Shown one piece after another: positions 63,385 to 64,000 of a stretch of 64,000 bases of DNA (positions within the stretch are counted from its first letter, which is position 1; the number at the start of each line of letters is the position of its first letter). The translations under genes and the position numbers were made by a program. The stretch lies in the NCBI GenBank assembly GCA_037039925.1, contig JAXRKP010000552.1, forward strand, positions 70,001 to 134,000, written 5' to 3'. Source of the DNA: Doris montereyensis. Taxonomy: Eukaryota > Mollusca > Gastropoda > Nudibranchia > Dorididae. The notes under the pieces are model-generated. The model saw only the letters and a program-made list of their open reading frames with translations, was not told the origin of the DNA and ran no database searches.

Positions 63385-64000
63385 CCTTTCTCACTGACAT
63401 TTTTTGAAGTCATCAATGATGTGGCAAGTTTACCTTTCTCACTGCTCACTGCCATTTTTTGAAGTCATCAATGGTGTGGCAAGTTTACCTTTCTCACTGA
63501 CATTTTTTGAAGTCATCAATGGTGTGGCAAGTTTACTTTTCTCATTGACATTTTTTGAAGTCATCAATGATGTGGCAAGTTTACCTTTCTCACTGACATT
63601 TTTTGAAGTCATCAATGATGTGGCAAGTTTACCTTTCTCACTGCTCACTGACATTTTTTGAAGTCATCAATGATGTGGCAAGTTTACCTTTCTCACTGCT
63701 CACTGACATTTTTTGAAGTCATCAATGGTGTGGCAAGTTTACCTTTCTCACTGACATTTTTTGAAGTCATCAATGGTGTGGCAAGTTTACTTTTCTCACT
63801 GACATTTTTTGAAGTCATCAATGATGTGGCAAGTTTACCTTTCTCACTGACATTTTTTGAAGTCATCAATGATGTGGCAAGTTTACCTTTCTCACTGCCA
63901 TTTTTGAAGTCATCAATGATGTGGCAAGTTTACCTTTCTCACTGACATTTTTTGAAGTCATCAATGATGTGGCAAGTTTACTTTTCTCACTGACATTTTT
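63385..64000. repeat. 48-bp minisatellite running off the window
   Basis: About 13 units of 47-48 bp: ACATTTTTTGAAGTCATCAA followed by TGTGGCAAGTTTACC and TTTCTCACTG; some units add a CTCACTG duplication. A single related unit also lies on the far side of LINE A copy 3 (60,030-60,095). A 16-codon periodic open frame is a by-product of the 48-bp period. Confidence 0.93.

Noticed and set aside
63404..63945. 16-residue periodic protein (SLTFFEVINDVASLPF) open to the window edge
   Set aside because: The 48-bp period keeps any open frame open; no start context, splice sites or non-repetitive coding sequence around it.

Overview
This is a eukaryotic window: split genes with GT/AG introns, several LINE families, tRNA-derived SINEs, a pogo/Tigger-type DNA transposon and many minisatellites. 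The best host guess is a mollusc, probably a gastropod. That rests on overall repeat style and protein resemblance, not on a diagnostic marker.

Layout. 1-18.2 kb has no recognisable host gene, and roughly half of it is tandem repeat. It holds 47-, 54-, 57-, 40-, 40-, 69-, 27- and 55-bp minisatellites, long CT and GA tracts, an 80-bp purine-rich array, fragments of three LINEs and a SINE. 18.2-19.85 kb is packed with short dispersed repeats. 19.86-43.18 kb on the minus strand is a complete 18-exon gene for translation initiation factor eIF3 subunit b. 44.0-50.3 kb is a nest of transposable elements: a LINE interrupted by a Tigger-like element and by a second LINE, plus a detached inverted LINE 5' end. 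52.1-58.25 kb on the plus strand is a five-exon mitochondrial carrier gene of the thiamine pyrophosphate carrier type (SLC25A19), with six single-base frame breaks. 59.5-64 kb is a nearly full-length LINE and a 48-bp minisatellite that runs off the window.

The most interesting content lies in the eIF3b introns. On the host-gene strand there are two families of C/D-box snoRNA candidates, five members each. Family 1 (27.2-30.5 kb) carries a D' guide matching a conserved stretch of 28S rRNA, as in vertebrate U32A/U51. Family 2 (24.8-26.9 kb) has good C, D', C' and D boxes, a conserved guide I cannot assign, and a terminal stem with compensatory changes. Both families sit on tandemly duplicated intron units, so one translation-factor gene appears to have become a snoRNA-producing locus.

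A second theme is minisatellites born inside mobile elements. Three consecutive segments of one LINE reading frame have each expanded into a separate array (9.95-11.34 kb), and a SINE at 53-54 kb has about 32 copies of a 29-bp piece of its own body. A short dispersed repeat of about 130-150 bp with the core GTGATCTCAG occurs about 14 times between 17 and 58 kb.

All exon coordinates, splice sites and box assignments were read by eye. No alignment, covariance or database search was run.
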